Assembly: GCA_947488295.1 (NCBI GenBank)
Contig: CANKYU010000002.1
Coordinates: forward strand, 372,001-436,000
DNA from: an uncultured Anderseniella sp.
Lineage (GTDB): Bacteria > Pseudomonadota > Alphaproteobacteria > Rhizobiales > Aestuariivirgaceae
Direction: 5' to 3'
DNA length: 64,000 bases
Below the pieces are notes generated by a model. The model saw only the letters and a program-made list of their open reading frames with translations. It ran no database searches and had not been told where the DNA came from. Positions 28,307 to 37,337 of the stretch are shown piece by piece. Made by a program: the position numbers and the translations under genes. How positions within the stretch are numbered: the stretch's first letter is position 1; every line of letters begins with the position of its first letter.

Positions 28307-28852
28307 TCAGCCAGCCCGTTGGAAGTCTTCTGAAAGCACCGCCATGACGTGCGCATCGACAGCTTCACCGTCCCACCACAGCGCCTGCCTGCGGGTGCCC
28401 TCCAGCCTGAACCCGACGTTCTCATAGACCCGCCTGGCCCTGGGGTTGAACGAATAGACCTCCAGCTCGATCCTGTTCAGGCCAACACCCTCAAGCCCGT
28501 GCCGGACCAGCAGCCAGGTCGCCTCGGTGCCGACGCCCCTGTTCCGGTCGGCATGTTTCCAGATTGCAATGCGAAACGAAGCTGACCGGTTTAAATCGTC
28601 AACACAGTTGAGAACCACCTCGCCCACCGGCTGACCGGCAACCTCGATTACATAATCGAGGCGATCATCCGCCTGCTCGACGGTTTCACAATGGTGCCTG
28701 ACCTGCTCCAAGGTGAAGGTGGACTGGGTTCCCGTCAGGCGCAGGCTCTCGGGATCATCGAGGCTGTCATACATCGCCCCGGCATCACCGGCGGTCAGGG
28801 GCCGCAGCCGTACGCCGGCACCGGTCAATACCGGCTTTGTCAGGTGCAACAT
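28307..28852 (-). CDS. GNAT-family N-acetyltransferase (RimJ/RimL type)
   Basis: 181 aa, cytosolic. N-terminal VRLRPLTAGDAGAMYDSLDDP and the acetyl-CoA segment HADRNRGVGTEATWLLVRHGLEGVGLNRIELEVYSFNPRARRVYENVGF are those of the RimJ/RimL-like Acetyltransf_3 group, which acetylate protein N-termini, ribosomal proteins or small amines. The substrate cannot be predicted. First gene of a pair with ogt. Confidence 0.85.
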   Translation of the reverse strand: MLHLTKPVLTGAGVRLRPLTAGDAGAMYDSLDDPESLRLTGTQSTFTLEQVRHHCETVEQADDRLDYVIEVAGQPVGEVVLNCVDDLNRSASFRIAIWKHADRNRGVGTEATWLLVRHGLEGVGLNRIELEVYSFNPRARRVYENVGFRLEGTRRQALWWDGEAVDAHVMAVLSEDFQRAG

Positions 28853-29101
28853 GTCGTGCCGTCATCTGAAACATCAAAAATCAGGCCCTGTCCTGCAGTC
28901 CATTTGTGTCCGTATTGGGCCTGCGGGGACAATTGACCGATTCACATGGCGGATTTCCGGCGGGTACTGAAATTATCCGGCCTGCGGAACCAAGTATAGC
29001 CAAGCCGTCTGCCAAGTGCATACCATGCACTGTCTGCTAGTCACAGATTAAGGGACGGCTCCATACTCGCTAAAACAAAAAACCAACGGGAGGATGCCAG
29101 A

Positions 29102-30349
29102 ATGAGATTGTCACTGTTAAGCGCTGCACTGTTGTGTGGCACATCAGCTTTCGCATTTGCACAAGATACCAGTAACCTGGAGAAACTCAGCAATTTCCAG
29201 ACCACCGGAACGTCCGAGTTTACGTTCATCGAACAGACCGGCCCCAATGCCGACGCCATCAAGAAGACGCTGGAGAAAATCAAACTCCCGTCCGGCTTCA
29301 AGATTTCGCTGTACGCCATCGTGCCGGATGCACGCCACATGGCTGTTGGCCCGCAAGGCATCGTCACCTTTGTCGGCACCCGCAAGACCAAGGTGTGGTC
29401 GGTAACCGACCGCAACAAGGACCGCGTGGCCGATGAGGTGAAGGATTTTGCCCCGTCACTGGCCATGAAAATCCCCAACGGACCGTGCTTCTCACCCGAC
29501 GGGTTCCTGTACATCGCGGAGCAGAACCGGGTGCTGGTCTACCCGGCGGCGGAGTTCTTTTACGAAAGCCCCGATGTGGCGGCGTTCAATGTCGTCAAGG
29601 AAGGCGAGCTGATCCCGCCGTCGGAGGTCAGCTACAATCACACCGCCAGGGTTTGCCGCATAGGTCCCGACGGCAAGCTGTACATCACCCTGGGCCAGCC
29701 GTTCAACGTGCCGGCAAAGGAAAAGACCGAGCTCTACAACAAGTGGGGGATCGGCGGCATCATCCGCATTGGCACCGACGGCAAGGACCGTGAAGTCTAT
29801 TCATACGGTGTGCGCAATTCCGTTGGCATGGACATCAATCCGGCCAATGGCGAAGTCTGGTTTACCGACAACCAGGTTGACGGCATGGGAGACGACATCC
29901 CGCCCGGCGAGCTTAACCGTCAGACAGCCGCGGGCCAGAATTTCGGTTTCCCCTGGTATGGCGGCGGCACGGTGCGCACCAATGAATACAAGGATGAAGA
30001 AGTCCCGGCCGATGTTGTCAATCCGGTGGTCGAAATGGACGCTCATGCCGCAGACCTGGGCATGATGTTCTACACCGGCTCGCAGTTCCCGTCGAAATAC
30101 AAGGGCGGCGTATTCTCGGCCCAGCACGGGTCCTGGAACCGCACCGAACCGATTGGCGCGCGTGTCATGTTCACCGCCGTCAATGAAGACGGCAGTGCCG
30201 GTGCCACGGAAGTGTTTGCCAGCGGCTGGCTCGACGGCAATGGCGAATATCTCGGACGTCCTGTCGATGTGGCCCAGTTGCGCGACGGATCAATCCTGGT
30301 ATCGGACGATCTGGCAGGTGCCGTCTACCGGATTTCCTACGGCAACTAA
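29102..30349 (+). CDS. PQQ-dependent sugar (sorbosone-type) dehydrogenase family protein
   Basis: 415-residue periplasmic beta-propeller protein with signal peptide 1-20 (AFAFAQ). The conserved segments SYNHTARVCRIGPDGKLYITLGQPFNVP, YSYGVRNSVGMDINPANGEVWFTDN and SAQHGSWNRTEPIGARV are those of the L-sorbosone/soluble glucose dehydrogenase family, which use PQQ as cofactor. No PQQ synthesis genes are in the window. A cytochrome c gene follows after 88 nt and is a natural electron acceptor. Confidence 0.87.
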   Translation: MRLSLLSAALLCGTSAFAFAQDTSNLEKLSNFQTTGTSEFTFIEQTGPNADAIKKTLEKIKLPSGFKISLYAIVPDARHMAVGPQGIVTFVGTRKTKVWSVTDRNKDRVADEVKDFAPSLAMKIPNGPCFSPDGFLYIAEQNRVLVYPAAEFFYESPDVAAFNVVKEGELIPPSEVSYNHTARVCRIGPDGKLYITLGQPFNVPAKEKTELYNKWGIGGIIRIGTDGKDREVYSYGVRNSVGMDINPANGEVWFTDNQVDGMGDDIPPGELNRQTAAGQNFGFPWYGGGTVRTNEYKDEEVPADVVNPVVEMDAHAADLGMMFYTGSQFPSKYKGGVFSAQHGSWNRTEPIGARVMFTAVNEDGSAGATEVFASGWLDGNGEYLGRPVDVAQLRDGSILVSDDLAGAVYRISYGN

Positions 30350-30437
30350 TCCGGTCCCATTCGTTCAACAAAAATTTCGCCGGTCTCCTGCGGGAGGCCG
30401 GCGGTCCACAAGACCAACACACGGATAAACACTGTCC

Positions 30438-30758
30438 ATGAGCCGATTACTGATTGCCCTGATGTTGTTGCCGGCGCTTGCCGGTCACGCCATCGCGGAC
30501 CCTGCAGCAGGCAGGAGCATCGCCAAGAAGAAATGCCAGATATGTCACGGCATAGACGGTATTGCCAAGATTCCGATCGCACCTCACCTGGCCGGCGAAA
30601 GCCAGATCTACCTGGAAACCCAGTTGAAGGCGTTCAGGTCCGGCAAGCGCAAGAACGAGATGATGTCCGTGGTCTCAAAAAGCCTCACAGATGAGGAAAT
30701 CACCAACCTCGCCGAGTGGTACAACTCAATTCAGATCACCGCCACAATTCCCGAGTGA
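30438..30758 (+). CDS. Periplasmic c-type cytochrome
   Basis: 106 residues, signal peptide 1-20, one haem site Cys33-x2-Cys36-His37 (CQICH) and a distal Met in KNEMMSVVSK as probable axial ligand. The fold is the class I monohaem type. Its place behind the sugar dehydrogenase gene suggests it accepts electrons from that enzyme. Confidence 0.88.
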   Translation: MSRLLIALMLLPALAGHAIADPAAGRSIAKKKCQICHGIDGIAKIPIAPHLAGESQIYLETQLKAFRSGKRKNEMMSVVSKSLTDEEITNLAEWYNSIQITATIPE

Positions 30759-30871
30759 CAAATGACGTTGGCCAGGGCCGTGATCCCGGCAGCATGAATT
30801 TCACGTGTTGTCTTGTCAGCCTTGCGAAAACAATGCAGGTTTTTGCAAGGTAATACATCAAGGCAACAGTG

Positions 30872-31759
30872 ATGAACGAACTTGCGTCCAGATACCTCAC
30901 CACCAGGGAGCTGGCGGATCTTCTGCGGATAAAAGAACGCAAGGTTTACGAACTGGCGGCATCCGGCGAGGTTCCCTGTTCACGAGCCACCGGAAAACTG
31001 CTGTTTCCACGTGATCTGGTGGACGCATGGCTGGCCGATAATTCCTCGGGGCCGACCGGTTCGACTGCGGCCGGGCGACCGGCAGTGATGCTGGGCAGCC
31101 ACGACCCGCTGCTGGAATGGGCGATGCGTGAAAGCCGGTGCGGGCTGGCTGCCAATTTCGACAGCTCGCTTGACGGTCTGGAACGCTTCGCCGGTCGTCA
31201 GGGCATTGCAGCAGGCCTGCACATTCGAGATACATCTGGAACCGGCTGGAACACCGGCGCGGTGCAGGAACAACTCGCCGGACAGCCGGTGGTCCTGATG
31301 GAATGGGCCAGACGGCAACGCGGCCTGATTGTGCCGTCGGGCAACCCGGCCGGCATAACTTCTCTTAACGATGCGAGTGAACGCACGCTTGCGGCCCGTC
31401 AGCCCGAAGCGGGCAGTCAGATGCTATTTGCAAAACTGCTTGGGGAGGCCGGGCTGGCCGGATCAAACGTCAACTGGACGCCACCGGCGCGCAGCGAGAC
31501 AGACGCAGCCCTGCTGGTGCAGGACGGCAGTGCTGAAATCTGCTTCGGACTGGCAAGTGTCGCGGCCCAGTTGCGGCTCGAATTCGTACCGGTGCTGCAA
31601 GAGCGCTTCGACCTGGTGGTTTACAGGCAGGCCTGGTTTGACCCGCCCCTGCAGGCACTGGCGGCGTTCTGCCGGTCACCTGCCTTTGCCGCCCGGGCAG
31701 CCGCCCTGTCCGGCTATGACGTGTCCGGGCAGTTTCAGGTGCATTACAATTCAGCCTGA
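30872..31759 (+). CDS. HTH regulator with substrate-binding-protein-like domain
   Basis: 295 residues. An excisionase/MerR-like helix-turn-helix at about 8-57 (YLTTRELADLLRIKERKVYELAASGEVPCSRATGKLLFPRDLVDAWL) is fused to a periplasmic-binding-protein-like domain (about 70-290) of the kind that binds molybdate or tungstate oxyanions. The ATG at 30872 is used because AAGG lies before it; a GTG directly upstream is an alternative. It points tail-to-tail at tupA, so it is probably the tungstate/molybdate-responsive regulator of that transporter. This is inference from domains and position. Confidence 0.82.
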   Translation: MNELASRYLTTRELADLLRIKERKVYELAASGEVPCSRATGKLLFPRDLVDAWLADNSSGPTGSTAAGRPAVMLGSHDPLLEWAMRESRCGLAANFDSSLDGLERFAGRQGIAAGLHIRDTSGTGWNTGAVQEQLAGQPVVLMEWARRQRGLIVPSGNPAGITSLNDASERTLAARQPEAGSQMLFAKLLGEAGLAGSNVNWTPPARSETDAALLVQDGSAEICFGLASVAAQLRLEFVPVLQERFDLVVYRQAWFDPPLQALAAFCRSPAFAARAAALSGYDVSGQFQVHYNSA

Positions 31760-31777
31760 CAGGCTTTAGGGTCAGGC
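31754..31777. terminator. Hairpin between regulator and tupA
   Basis: GCCTGAC (31754-31760, including the regulator stop) pairs with GTCAGGC (31771-31777). It lies between two convergent genes and could stop transcription from both sides. No T-run. Confidence 0.4.
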
Positions 31778-31788
31778 CCCATGTTGAT

Positions 31789-32637
31789 CTAGGACGCGCC
31801 TTCCTTGGCCGCATTGGCAAAGAACAGCTGCTTGCCGTCCAGCTTGTAAGCAGCAATGGCGCTTTGCCCGTCTTTGGTGATGATCCAGTCGACAAAACTT
31901 TTTGCAGCATCTGCTTTCACGTTTGGGCATTTCGCCGGGTTGACCTGGATGATGCCATACTGGTTGAACATCGCCGTGTCTCCTTCCACCGCAACCTTGA
32001 ATTCGCCCTTGTTCCTGAAGGCAATCCAGGTCGCCCGGTCGGTCATGGCATAAGCGCCCATACCGACGCTCACATTGAGCGTGGCACCCATGCCGGAGCC
32101 GGTTTCGCGATACCAGGTTCCGCTTGCCGCTTTCACGTCAACGCCTGCGTCCTTCCACAGCGCAAGCTCTTTCTTGTGGGTCCCTGAATCGTCGCCGCGC
32201 GAGGCAAATACGGCTTTGGCGTCCGCAATCGCCTTCAGCGAGCCGGCAGCATCATTGCGGCCCGCAACACCGGCCGGATCGGCCGCCGGGCCGACAATGA
32301 CGAAGTCATTGTACATGACGTCAAACCGCTTCACGCCATAGCCATCGGCAACAAACTTCTCCTCAGCCGGTTTGGCATGCACGAACAGCACATCACCGTC
32401 ACAGTTGCGGGCATTCTTGATGGCCTGACCGGTGCCGACGGCGACAACGTTTGCCTTGATGCCGGAGGCTTCTTCGAACATCGGCAGGATGTGGTCAAAC
32501 AGGCCGGAATTCTGGGTCGACGTGGTGGACTGAACGATAATCGATTTGTCTTCCGCGTAACCGGGCACAGTCAGAACGAGGCTGGCACACAGGGTGGCAG
32601 TGGCCAGAATAGTGCTGTTTTTCATCCTCATCTTCAT
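31789..32637 (-). CDS. tupA: Tungstate ABC transporter substrate-binding protein
   Basis: 282 residues, signal peptide ending near residue 28 (GYAE). The binding-site motif TTSTQNSGL is diagnostic for TupA-type tungstate binders, and SRGDDSGTHKKE and TWYRETGSGMG complete the oxyanion site. It captures tungstate in the periplasm for the permease and ATPase encoded just upstream on the same strand. GGAAGG precedes the first ATG. The order here is permease, ATPase, binding protein. Confidence 0.93.
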   Translation of the reverse strand: MKMRMKNSTILATATLCASLVLTVPGYAEDKSIIVQSTTSTQNSGLFDHILPMFEEASGIKANVVAVGTGQAIKNARNCDGDVLFVHAKPAEEKFVADGYGVKRFDVMYNDFVIVGPAADPAGVAGRNDAAGSLKAIADAKAVFASRGDDSGTHKKELALWKDAGVDVKAASGTWYRETGSGMGATLNVSVGMGAYAMTDRATWIAFRNKGEFKVAVEGDTAMFNQYGIIQVNPAKCPNVKADAAKSFVDWIITKDGQSAIAAYKLDGKQLFFANAAKEGAS

Positions 32638-32651
32638 TTTTCCTTCCTTGA

Positions 32652-33386
32652 CTAGATAACCAGTTTGCCAGCGAGGTAATCCCGTGCGGCCATACTGGCG
32701 GGTTGTTTGAAAAAGCCGTCTGCGCCTGCATGCTCGATGACGGCACCGCGATGAATGAACACCACATCATTGGCTAACCTTCGGGCCTGGCCGGCATCAT
32801 GGGTGACCAGGACAATCTTGACACCGCGCCCGCTCGCCTCGGCGATCGCGGTTTCGATTGTCTGGGTCGACGACGGATCGAGGCTGGCGGTGGGCTCATC
32901 CAGAAACAGCACGTCGGGATCGCTTGCCAGGGCCCGCGCCAGGGCCAGGCGCTGCTGCTCGCCGCCCGACAATGCGCGTGCCGGCTGGTCTGCCTTGGCG
33001 AGCAGGTTGGCCTGCGCCAGCAACTGCTCAAGCCTCTCCCGGTCGGCGATGCCCTTGAGCCTGAGGACAAAATCCACATTTGCCGCCACGGAACGGCGCA
33101 GCAGGACCGGCTTCTGAAACACCATGGCCTGGCGCAGTCGCGTATGCTGGCCGCAGCCCTTGCCGTTCCAGTCAATACTGCCCGACTGCGGTTCGATCAG
33201 CCCGTGCAGCAGGCGCACCAGCAGGCTCTTGCCGGCTCCGTTCGGCCCCATCACAACGGTGATGCCGTGATCGGTCAAAATGAGATCAAGCTCATTGATC
33301 AGTGTCGAGCCACCTGCCCGGAAGCAAAGCCCCGCGACGGCGAGCGGCAGCTGAGTTGCGGATCTTGCCACGGGCTGATCAAGCAT
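32652..33386 (-). CDS. tupC: Tungstate ABC transporter ATP-binding protein
   Basis: 244-residue ABC ATPase: Walker A GPNGAGKS, signature LSGGEQQRLALARAL, Walker B VLFLDEPTAS and switch His (LVTHDAGQAR). The ATG at 33386, with AAAGG upstream, overlaps the permease stop by a few bases; a GTG at 33404 is possible. It powers tungstate import with TupB and TupA. Confidence 0.92.
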   Translation of the reverse strand: MLDQPVARSATQLPLAVAGLCFRAGGSTLINELDLILTDHGITVVMGPNGAGKSLLVRLLHGLIEPQSGSIDWNGKGCGQHTRLRQAMVFQKPVLLRRSVAANVDFVLRLKGIADRERLEQLLAQANLLAKADQPARALSGGEQQRLALARALASDPDVLFLDEPTASLDPSSTQTIETAIAEASGRGVKIVLVTHDAGQARRLANDVVFIHRGAVIEHAGADGFFKQPASMAARDYLAGKLVI

Positions 33387-34086
33387 GGGCCCGCCTTTCC
33401 GCACCGGCGCGCAGGCTCATCACGGCCGCGTTGACCAGCAGCGCAATGACAAGCAGCACTATGCCGAGCGCCAGCGCCAGCGCCAGGTCACCCTTGGAGG
33501 TTTCCAGCGCAATGGCAGTGGTCATGACCCGGGTCAGATGGGCAATATTGCCGCCGACAATGATGACCGCGCCGACCTCGGCGATGGCGCGCCCAAACCC
33601 GGCCAGCAGCACGGTCAGCAATGCGTATCTTGCGTCGCTTATCAAGGCGATGATGCGCGTGTGCCAGGGTACCGACAGAGAGGCAAACTGCTCGGCGTAT
33701 TCAAAATTCATCTCCTCGATGATCTGCCGGGTCAGTGCCGCCACGATGGGTGTGATCAGGATGGATTGCGCGATGATCATGGCTGCCGGCGTATACAGGA
33801 ACTGCAGAAAGCCAAGCGGGCCCGCGTTCGACAGCGCCATATAGACCAGCAGGCCCACCACCACCGGCGGCAGCCCCATCAGCGCATTGACGACGATCAC
33901 GACTGCGCGGCGGCCGGGAAACCGCACCGTGGCCAATAGCGCCCCGAGCGGCATGCCCAGTACGGCGGCAACAAGGACAGCCGTCAGACTGACGCGCAAT
34001 GACAGACCGATAATCTCAACCAGATTTGCGTCCATGGCGGCCACCAGGCCAAATGCCAGACGAAACGCTTCTGCAAAATCCTGCAT
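33379..34086 (-). CDS. tupB: Tungstate ABC transporter permease
   Basis: 235 residues with about five to six membrane segments and the EAA-type loop (GFGRAIAEVGAVIIVGGNI) that contacts the ATPase. The start at 34086 gives the family length; starts further upstream add a polar stretch. It is the first gene of tupBCA, divergent from the aminotransferase-like gene. Confidence 0.9.
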   Translation of the reverse strand: MQDFAEAFRLAFGLVAAMDANLVEIIGLSLRVSLTAVLVAAVLGMPLGALLATVRFPGRRAVVIVVNALMGLPPVVVGLLVYMALSNAGPLGFLQFLYTPAAMIIAQSILITPIVAALTRQIIEEMNFEYAEQFASLSVPWHTRIIALISDARYALLTVLLAGFGRAIAEVGAVIIVGGNIAHLTRVMTTAIALETSKGDLALALALGIVLLVIALLVNAAVMSLRAGAERRAHA

Positions 34087-34270
34087 AATTATGTTTTTTT
34101 CTGTTTTTCTTCGAGAACGGGACTTTAGGAAAACGAAAGGCGGTATGCAATACCGATCTTGCGTCGATGCCTGGCCAGGCAGTTGCCCCACGGCACACCG
34201 CATTGACTGGCCGTTCGAATCCGCGCCAACTTCGCGGCCTGTCTCCCTTTCGCCCGGACGGAAATACAGG

Positions 34271-35329
34271 ATGAACGACATATACCTGAACGCCTGCAGT
34301 CACGGCCTGCCATCTGCAGACACAATTGCGCGTATCCGGGCGCATCTGGATCTTGAACTGAAGCTTGGTCCACTGGCGGCACAGCAGGACGTCGCCGACG
34401 AACTGTCAGATGTGAAAACCCGGGCTGAACACCTCATCTCGGCATCTCCGGGCACGCTTGGACTGGCCGCAACCACGTTTTCAGGCTGGCTGTCCATCGT
34501 TGCCAGGCTTCCCATTGCAGGCAAGAGACTGCTGGTCGCGCCTCACGAATGGGGCGAGAACATTGCCGCCCTGCAGATCCTGGCAGGCAATGCCGGCGGC
34601 ACGGTGGAAGTCCTGCCGGAACTGGACCTTGCTGCCCCTGACCTGGCCCGGTGGTCCGAGCGCATCGATGAAGATGTCGCGGCCGTCTTCACACCCTATA
34701 TCAGCAGCGTGGCGGGTCACAGATATCCGGTCGCAGCCATTGGCGCATTGCTCCGCCCTGCCGGCACGCTTTTGGTTGTGGATGGCGCGCAGGCACTGGG
34801 ACAGACCCCGATAGATGTATCGCGGCTGGGCTGTGACGTGTTTGTTGCAACGTGCCGGAAATGGCTGCGCGGCCCGCGCAACACTGCCCTGTTGTGGATT
34901 GCCGATCCGGACAAGTTCGGGTTTTCGATCAGGGACATTGAACCCTTCGACGTAAACCCGGCGCTGCGGCTCGGGCTTGGCGCCGCCATCGGGCAAGCTG
35001 CAGCGCAGTGCGTAGAGGCAATGCAAACCCGTGTACAGCAGCTATGCCGACATGCGCATGAACGCGCCTTGCAAGACGGCTTCATGGCGCTCAGCGGGAC
35101 GCCACCGGCATCCGGCGCATGTTCCATCTACATACCGTCACACCGCCGCGAACCCCTGCAGACCAAACTCGCCAGTGCCGGCATTCACATCAAGTGGCCG
35201 GATGCCGGACAGGATGAACCTGCATCCGGAGCAGACAGGGCAGGCCACGCGATCATGCGTATCAGCCCCCATGTCTACAACAGCACAGATGACATTGATG
35301 TGCTGTTCGATTTGCTGAAGGAAAGCTGA
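34271..35329 (+). CDS. Aminotransferase class V family protein
   Basis: 352-residue PLP enzyme of the class V (cysteine desulfurase/isopenicillin epimerase-like) fold. The cofactor aspartate lies in LLVVDGAQALGQTPID and the Schiff-base lysine in ATCRKWLRGPRN. The active-site loop cysteine of true desulfurases is not obvious, so the reaction is unclear. It starts at 34271 (CAGG before ATG) and is divergent from tupB across ~185 bp, so both may share a control region. Confidence 0.85.
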   Translation: MNDIYLNACSHGLPSADTIARIRAHLDLELKLGPLAAQQDVADELSDVKTRAEHLISASPGTLGLAATTFSGWLSIVARLPIAGKRLLVAPHEWGENIAALQILAGNAGGTVEVLPELDLAAPDLARWSERIDEDVAAVFTPYISSVAGHRYPVAAIGALLRPAGTLLVVDGAQALGQTPIDVSRLGCDVFVATCRKWLRGPRNTALLWIADPDKFGFSIRDIEPFDVNPALRLGLGAAIGQAAAQCVEAMQTRVQQLCRHAHERALQDGFMALSGTPPASGACSIYIPSHRREPLQTKLASAGIHIKWPDAGQDEPASGADRAGHAIMRISPHVYNSTDDIDVLFDLLKES

Positions 35330-35410
35330 TACGTGTGCGTATACCTGCAGGCCTTTCGCACTGACGGCAACACCCGCACTTGCCAGGTTGACTCCAGTTA
35401 TTTTCTGTTT

Positions 35411-35424
35411 ATATTAATTAACAT
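35411..35424. promoter_or_regulatory. AT-rich palindrome upstream of an ArsR-type gene
   Basis: ATATTAATTAACAT is a near-perfect palindrome around TTAATTAA, 24 nt before the start of the ArsR-family gene. Such dyads are typical ArsR/SmtB operators, so autorepression is plausible. Confidence 0.4.
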
Positions 35425-35448
35425 AATTTGGAAACAAAAGAACCGCCC

Positions 35449-35769
35449 ATGATACACGACACCTTTGCCGCGCTTGGCGATGCAACACGTTTCGCGATTG
35501 TCGAAAAACTGCTGCGGCATGGCGAACTGCCCGCAGGCAGCCTGCAGGACGCCGGCGCTGTATCGCCGCCCGCCATCTCGCGCCATCTGAAAGTATTGCG
35601 TGAAGCCGGCATCATCGAACAGCGCATCGACAAGCAGCGTCGAATCTATTCGGTGCGCCCGCAGGCCATGCGCTCCATCGGTGAGTGGACGCTGACCTAC
35701 CGCGACTTCTGGCAAACCAGTCTCGACCGGCTGGAAGCCGCCTTGCTGCAGAAGGGTGACGATCCATGA
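35449..35769 (+). CDS. ArsR-family transcriptional regulator
   Basis: 106-residue winged-helix protein ([19 protein letters not shown] ... [33 protein letters not shown]). No metal-binding CxC motif is seen, so it belongs to the metal-free ArsR branch often paired with SRPBCC proteins. The ATG at 35449 is preferred over a TTG at 35428. Its stop overlaps the next start (ATGA). A palindrome lies just upstream. Confidence 0.9.
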   Translation: MIHDTFAALGDATRFAIVEKLLRHGELPAGSLQDAGAVSPPAISRHLKVLREAGIIEQRIDKQRRIYSVRPQAMRSIGEWTLTYRDFWQTSLDRLEAALLQKGDDP

Positions 35770-36206
35770 GCATGCTGAAAATCGAACGGACATTTCCCGT
35801 TGCGCCTGAAAAGGTTTTCGCCTTCGTGACCCGGACCGATCACCTGCTGAAATGGTGGGGTCCGGAAGGGGTCAGCATGAAGGAGCACAACCTGGATCTG
35901 TCACGGCCCGGCGCCTGGTCATCGACGCTGGTCAATTCGCAAGGCGCCCTGCACAAGATGAGCGGTGAGGTCTTGACCGTAGATCCGCCCAATTCGGTCG
36001 AGTTCACCTGGGGCTGGCATGATGACAAGGACCAGCGCGGCCATGAGACCCGCGTGCTGTTTGAAGTCCGCCCCAGTGGCGATGGCGGCACCTTGTTCAT
36101 CCTGACCCATTCCGGCCTCATAGATGATGAAGCAGCCGCCAACCACAAGCTGGGCTGGACATCGTCGCTCGGAAAACTGGAACGGCTTCCGGACCTGCAA
36201 CCATAA
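35766..36206 (+). CDS. SRPBCC (AHSA1-like) domain protein
   Basis: 146 residues of the START/Bet v1-like fold ([31 protein letters not shown] ... [16 protein letters not shown]). These proteins bind hydrophobic ligands. It is translationally coupled to the ArsR gene, and a YCII protein follows, a common three-gene set. Confidence 0.9.
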   Translation: MSMLKIERTFPVAPEKVFAFVTRTDHLLKWWGPEGVSMKEHNLDLSRPGAWSSTLVNSQGALHKMSGEVLTVDPPNSVEFTWGWHDDKDQRGHETRVLFEVRPSGDGGTLFILTHSGLIDDEAAANHKLGWTSSLGKLERLPDLQP

Positions 36207-36234
36207 CTCAAACGCCCGCACAGGAGACCAAACA

Positions 36235-36543
36235 ATGCCCCAGTTCATTTTTGCCTATCACGGTGGACAGATGCCCGAAACACAGGAAGAAGGCGCAAAG
36301 CTGATGGCCAGGTGGGAAGCCTGGATGGCCGGTCTCGGGGATGCCATGGTCAATCCGGGCCATCCGGTCGGCAAATCCTCCACTGTCAGTTCATCCGGTG
36401 TTACAAACGACGGCGGATCAAATCCGCTGTCCGGCTTCTCACTGGTTCAGGCAGACACACTTGATGGCGCCATCGAAATGACCAGGGGCTGCCCACACCT
36501 GGAGCACGGCACCATTGAAGTGGCTGAAACAATCAAAATGTAG
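36235..36543 (+). CDS. YCII-related domain protein
   Basis: 102 residues with the YCII/DGPF pattern (FIFAYHGGQMPETQEEGAKLMARWEAWMAGLGDAMVNPGHP ... GFSLVQADTLDGAIEMTRGCPHL). The family is a small ferredoxin-like fold of unclear activity. The ATG at 36235 follows GGAG. Third gene of the ArsR operon. Confidence 0.88.
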   Translation: MPQFIFAYHGGQMPETQEEGAKLMARWEAWMAGLGDAMVNPGHPVGKSSTVSSSGVTNDGGSNPLSGFSLVQADTLDGAIEMTRGCPHLEHGTIEVAETIKM

Positions 36544-36571
36544 ACAGAAGATGTAACTCTTGCGCAGCGGG

Positions 36572-37039
36572 CTACTGGTATTTGGCAGCCGTAATGAATT
36601 CGCCGAACGCCTCGCACCACACAACCACGGTGGTGTAGGATCCGATATCGACGCCTTGCGGCACATCCAGCAGAAAACCGTCGAAGGTCTTTACATCTCC
36701 AACCAGTTGCGCGTCCGGCTTGACCTTCAGGAATTGTTCTTCGTCTTCAACGAATTCCTTGACGAGATACAACTTATAGTCCGGCCCCGGTGCCAATTCG
36801 CCTTCATGGACGATCTTGTCCGGTGTCAGGCTGACACTGCCTTCGCCCCAATGCAGGAAGTCGCTGCCTTTAAGATCGCGGGTGAAACCGGCTTTGAATA
36901 CCGCGCTCTTGGCGGTCGTGGCCAGCATTTCCCGGTCCAGGCTTTCAGGCGCCGTCAGGATCGGCAGCGCATAGACCCCGAGCGCAAAGCCTATGACAAG
37001 CACGGCAACATGAGTGGCGGACAGTACAATCCAGCGCAT
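36572..37039 (-). CDS. DM13 domain protein, membrane-anchored
   Basis: 155 residues. One N-terminal membrane segment (about 6-27) is followed by a DM13 domain (50-155) with the late cysteine motif VVVWCEAFGEFITAA, a fold thought to take part in electron transfer or hydroxylation. It faces the periplasm. It converges on the YCII gene. Confidence 0.85.
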   Translation of the reverse strand: MRWIVLSATHVAVLVIGFALGVYALPILTAPESLDREMLATTAKSAVFKAGFTRDLKGSDFLHWGEGSVSLTPDKIVHEGELAPGPDYKLYLVKEFVEDEEQFLKVKPDAQLVGDVKTFDGFLLDVPQGVDIGSYTTVVVWCEAFGEFITAAKYQ

Positions 37040-37337
37040 AAACGGTTCCTAACTCGAAATCATGACATCGACACGAACCTGTATCATGCCGACATGGATG
37101 TCACAATTGTGGTGTTGCCCGGGACCGAAGTTCAACCTCCCGGCCGTGACCTTGTTTCAGGCGTTCCGGGCCGGCTGCCAACCCGCATTATGGGTTGCTT
37201 AACCGTAATCGTTAGGGCCGCGTTAAGCACGATTTCAACAAAGCCGCCGAAACCGATTAATTAAAAATTGAATTTACCTCTTAACAAAAGATTCAAGCCA
37301 CTGTGTCCGGAAATCTGGCAGTCATGGCAGTTGGTCC
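37040..37337. other. Divergent intergenic region
   Basis: About 298 bp. The last 80 bp are AT-rich (around 37255-37300) and probably hold the promoter of the following membrane protein gene. No further structure is seen. Confidence 0.4.
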
